In this document: positions 62,091-64,000 of the stretch, piece after piece
How the letters are laid out: every line of letters starts with the position of its first letter
Numbering within the stretch: the first letter of the stretch is position 1
From: Algivirga pacifica
GTDB taxonomy: Bacteria; Bacteroidota; Bacteroidia; Cytophagales; Flammeovirgaceae
DNA: 64,000 bases
NCBI RefSeq assembly: GCF_039543525.1
Contig: NZ_BAABJX010000052.1
Span: forward strand, 1 to 64,000
Direction of reading: 5' to 3'
Notes under the pieces: model-generated
Database searches by the model: none
The model's input: only the letters and a program-made list of their open reading frames with translations
Told to the model about the DNA's origin: nothing
Translations under genes and position numbers: made by a program

Positions 62091-62465
62091 TTATTTCTTA
62101 GGTTTTTTCGCTCCGTACTTAGAACGACGCTGAGTTCTTTTCTCAACACCTGAAGTATCCAACGCACCACGAACGATGTGGTAACGAACACCTGGTAAAT
62201 CTTTCACTCTACCACCACGGATCAATACGATCGAGTGCTCTTGTAGGTTGTGACCCTCACCTGGGATGTATGCGTTAACTTCTTTACCGTTTGACAACCT
62301 TACCCTTGCAACTTTACGCATAGCTGAGTTAGGCTTCTTAGGAGTGGTAGTGTAAACACGAGTACAAACCCCTCTTTTCTGAGGACAAGCATCCAATGCT
62401 GGAGACTTAGATTTGTAAGTTACTTTTGTTCTACCTTTTCTTACTAATTGTTGAATAGTAGGCAT
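62091..62465 (-). CDS. rpsL: 30S ribosomal protein S12
   Basis: A 124-residue protein of the decoding site. TTPKKPNSAMRKVARV near residues 41-56 and LIRGGRVKDLPGVRYHIVRG near 80-99 are intact, with Lys at both positions where streptomycin-resistance changes occur, so a sensitive form is expected. It is the first gene of the str operon and its promoter lies 60 nt upstream. Confidence 0.97.
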   Translation of the reverse strand: MPTIQQLVRKGRTKVTYKSKSPALDACPQKRGVCTRVYTTTPKKPNSAMRKVARVRLSNGKEVNAYIPGEGHNLQEHSIVLIRGGRVKDLPGVRYHIVRGALDTSGVEKRTQRRSKYGAKKPKK

Positions 62466-62527
62466 TTAACTAACTGTTTTAAATTACTTAATACTTCGAT
62501 ACTATACTTCTCGAAAATTTCGATTGG

Positions 62528-62557
62528 CAAAGGTAGGGATTTATTTGTTTTATCCAA
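62528..62557 (-). promoter_or_regulatory. rpsL (str operon) promoter
   Basis: Minus-strand TTG (62557-62555), 19 nt, then TACCTTTG (62535-62528), followed by CC. This is a full match to the consensus and the same -7 octamer as rpmH and engB. Confidence 0.7.
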
Positions 62558-62675
62558 TGTAAAACGCCTAATGTTTTTATTTTGAGCTTCTTATCTACCT
62601 TCACTTTTCGTTTGTAAATACCCACATACTACAATGATAACCTTGGAAAAGTTCAATAATGTTCCCCGAAAGCTC

Positions 62676-62746
62676 GATAAAAGGTAAAAGGTAAAAGGTT
62701 GCTGGCTCTACCTTTTACCTCTTACCTATTCCCTTTTACCTTTATA
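62676..62746. repeat. Heptad array L: GGTAAAA-type units and inverted copy
   Basis: Left units GATAAAA, GGTAAAA, GGTAAAA (62676-62696) are mirrored by CTTTTAC, CTCTTAC, CTATTCC, CTTTTAC and CTTTATA (62712-62746). Unlike most arrays it lies between divergent genes. Confidence 0.8.
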
Positions 62747-63161
62747 AGATGTATTTCGACTACTTCTTACATTGAAAATTACTTTAACATTATTTAACGT
62801 ATGAATAATTCTTTGAATTTACATCTCTTCAATCGGTTGCATAACGCATTTTTATTTTTTGGGTGATCAGCGTCCTGTGTCTTATTTAAAAAACTTCTTA
62901 ATATTCAAGTGTCAATAATACAATTAACACTTGCTGAATAGAGAAGATGAAGGGAGTTAATGAGTTGTCATAACTTTTTGGCAGTCAAAAGGGAGGGCTT
63001 TCTGTATTCATTAATAGCACAAACACACTACTACGATAGAATTGCCTTTTAGATCCATCACATATACAAATGCGGATTTTTGAGGGGAATAACCTTACAA
63101 TAATAATCGATTGTTCTGTTCGCAGGATACTCGAATGCTTTTACCAATAAACAAACTTTTT

Positions 63162-64000
63162 ATGCAACGAATACTACTACTCAGTTGGGTGCTTTCATTA
63201 CCCGCATTATTATGGGGGCAGGTAACACTGAATCCCTCTAATCCGACTGCAGATCAAGCGATCACTATTATTTATGATGCAGCAGCAGGTAATGCTGCTT
63301 TGGTAGGTGCTTCTAAAGTATACTTACACTCAGGGGTGGTTACTACTGCACCAGGAGATACGCAATGGAGCAATTCCGTAGGGAATTGGGGAGCTGATGA
63401 TGGCATAGGAGAAATGACCAATATTGGGAATGATCAATGGCAGATAACATTGACTCCATCGACTTATTATAATGTTTCACCGACAGAAAATGTATTCCGT
63501 TTGGCGATGGTATTTCGTGATGCGACGGGCACTTTGGTGGGAAAAACAGCTGCTGATGGAGACTTTTTCATGGATATTGACCCTGGCTTTTACATGACAG
63601 TGACGGCTCCGGTAAATCAGGAGTATTTTGCTAAAGTGAATGAGCAGGTGACTATTTCTGCTACAGCTTCTGCGCCAGCAGCTATGCAGATTGAAATAGA
63701 TGGTGTGGTGCAAGCTTCGGTAACCAACCAGAGTACGATCTCTCATACCGTATCTTACAGTGCGATAGGTACCCATCAGGTGAAAGTGACGGCTGATGAT
63801 GGTGTGATTCTTCCAAGAGAGAAAACCAGAACTTTATATGTGAATGAGGCATCAGAGGTAGCGCCGTTACCTGCAGGGGTAAAAGATGGTATCAACTACA
63901 TCGATGACCAAACCGTGGTATTAGTACTGTTGGCCCCTAATAAGGGAGATGTTTTTGTAACAGGAGATTTCAATAACTGGGCTATTGATCCGAACTACCA
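63162..64000 (+). CDS. Secreted protein with carbohydrate-active Ig-like (E-set) domain, partial at the window edge
   Basis: The frame is open from 63162 to the end of the window (280 codons, 3' part missing). The signal peptide is MQRILLLSWVLSLPALLWGQ. The mature start reads VTLNPSNPTADQAITIIYDA; repeated Ig-like beta domains follow. The last visible part, GDVFVTGDFNNWAIDPNY, is the E-set/CBM48-like segment found just before the catalytic domain of alpha-amylase family (GH13) glycoside hydrolases of Bacteroidota. I infer a secreted glucan hydrolase, probably carrying a type IX sorting domain at its unseen end. An in-frame ATG at 63135 is less likely. Confidence 0.7.
   Translation, partial: MQRILLLSWVLSLPALLWGQVTLNPSNPTADQAITIIYDAAAGNAALVGASKVYLHSGVVTTAPGDTQWSNSVGNWGADDGIGEMTNIGNDQWQITLTPSTYYNVSPTENVFRLAMVFRDATGTLVGKTAADGDFFMDIDPGFYMTVTAPVNQEYFAKVNEQVTISATASAPAAMQIEIDGVVQASVTNQSTISHTVSYSAIGTHQVKVTADDGVILPREKTRTLYVNEASEVAPLPAGVKDGINYIDDQTVVLVLLAPNKGDVFVTGDFNNWAIDPNY

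Larger units (their letters stand above)
62466..63161. other. Divergent intergenic region with promoter and heptad array
   Basis: Almost 700 bp between rpsL and the secreted protein gene. It contains the str promoter (62528-62557) and heptad array L (62676-62746). The stretch 62750-63130 has no reading frame, array or RNA gene that I recognise. Confidence 0.55.

Overview
The window is chromosomal DNA of a Bacteroidota bacterium, most likely a marine Cytophagia/Flammeovirgaceae-type lineage (inference). The signs are A+T-rich DNA, promoters of the TTG-N19-22-TAnnTTTG type, a str operon ordered rpsL-rpsG-fusA-rpsJ, a SecA without the usual C-terminal zinc motif, many SPII lipoproteins and outer-membrane barrels, FKBP-type lipoproteins of the kind linked to gliding, and a CheY-like stand-alone receiver. 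No phage, insertion sequence, CRISPR array or plasmid function is seen. Most genes are core housekeeping genes in short operons.

Layout. 1-3.5 kb: HU-like protein, TPR membrane protein, a 29-residue basic ribosomal-type protein, RNase G/E. 3.5-13.6 kb: uvrA, an MsbA-type ABC exporter, an atypical SDR, a barrel/PD40 outer-membrane protein, recA. 13.8-24.8 kb: SLC13-type permease, a GAF/PAS sensor without a kinase domain, alpha/beta hydrolase, saccharopine-dehydrogenase family protein, cdd, queA, a RecD-like helicase, rdgB. 25-31 kb: three consecutive FKBP lipoproteins, an NrnA-type DHH phosphoesterase, udk overlapping a KtrA-type K+ regulator. 31-42.7 kb: an ECF sigma factor overlapping a small possible regulator, tadA, a secreted lysozyme-like protein, mutS, a second GAF sensor, six tandem tRNA-Asn genes, engB, fabD, a receiver protein. 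43-56 kb: agmatine deiminase, rpmH, a 42-residue small protein, rnpA, a C-terminal-processing protease, an SDR, a SPOR lipoprotein, secA, an M16 peptidase lipoprotein. 56-64 kb: three envelope proteins, rpsJ-fusA-rpsG-rpsL, and the start of a secreted protein with a carbohydrate-active Ig-like domain cut by the window edge.

The most unusual signal is between the genes. At least a dozen intergenic regions carry arrays whose repeat unit is always 7 bp, although the sequence of the unit differs from place to place (GGATAAA, GGAGAAA, GGTAAAA, AGTGARC, TAACCNA, TTNNNAA and others). Many have a downstream inverted copy, so the transcript could fold into a hairpin. One array supplies the last codons of rnpA, and one sits inside the str operon between fusA and rpsJ. 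They resemble in principle the heptanucleotide STRR repeats of cyanobacteria. A separate 325-bp palindromic element lies between the barrel/PD40 gene and recA. Perfect palindromes placed just upstream of the -7 boxes of recA and uvrA look like operators.

Functionally the window joins DNA repair (uvrA, recA, mutS, RecD-like helicase, rdgB), translation (str operon, rpmH, rnpA, tadA, queA, engB, tRNAs) and envelope biogenesis (secA, FKBP lipoproteins, SPOR, barrels, proteases). All functions are read from motifs and gene order; no database search was possible.
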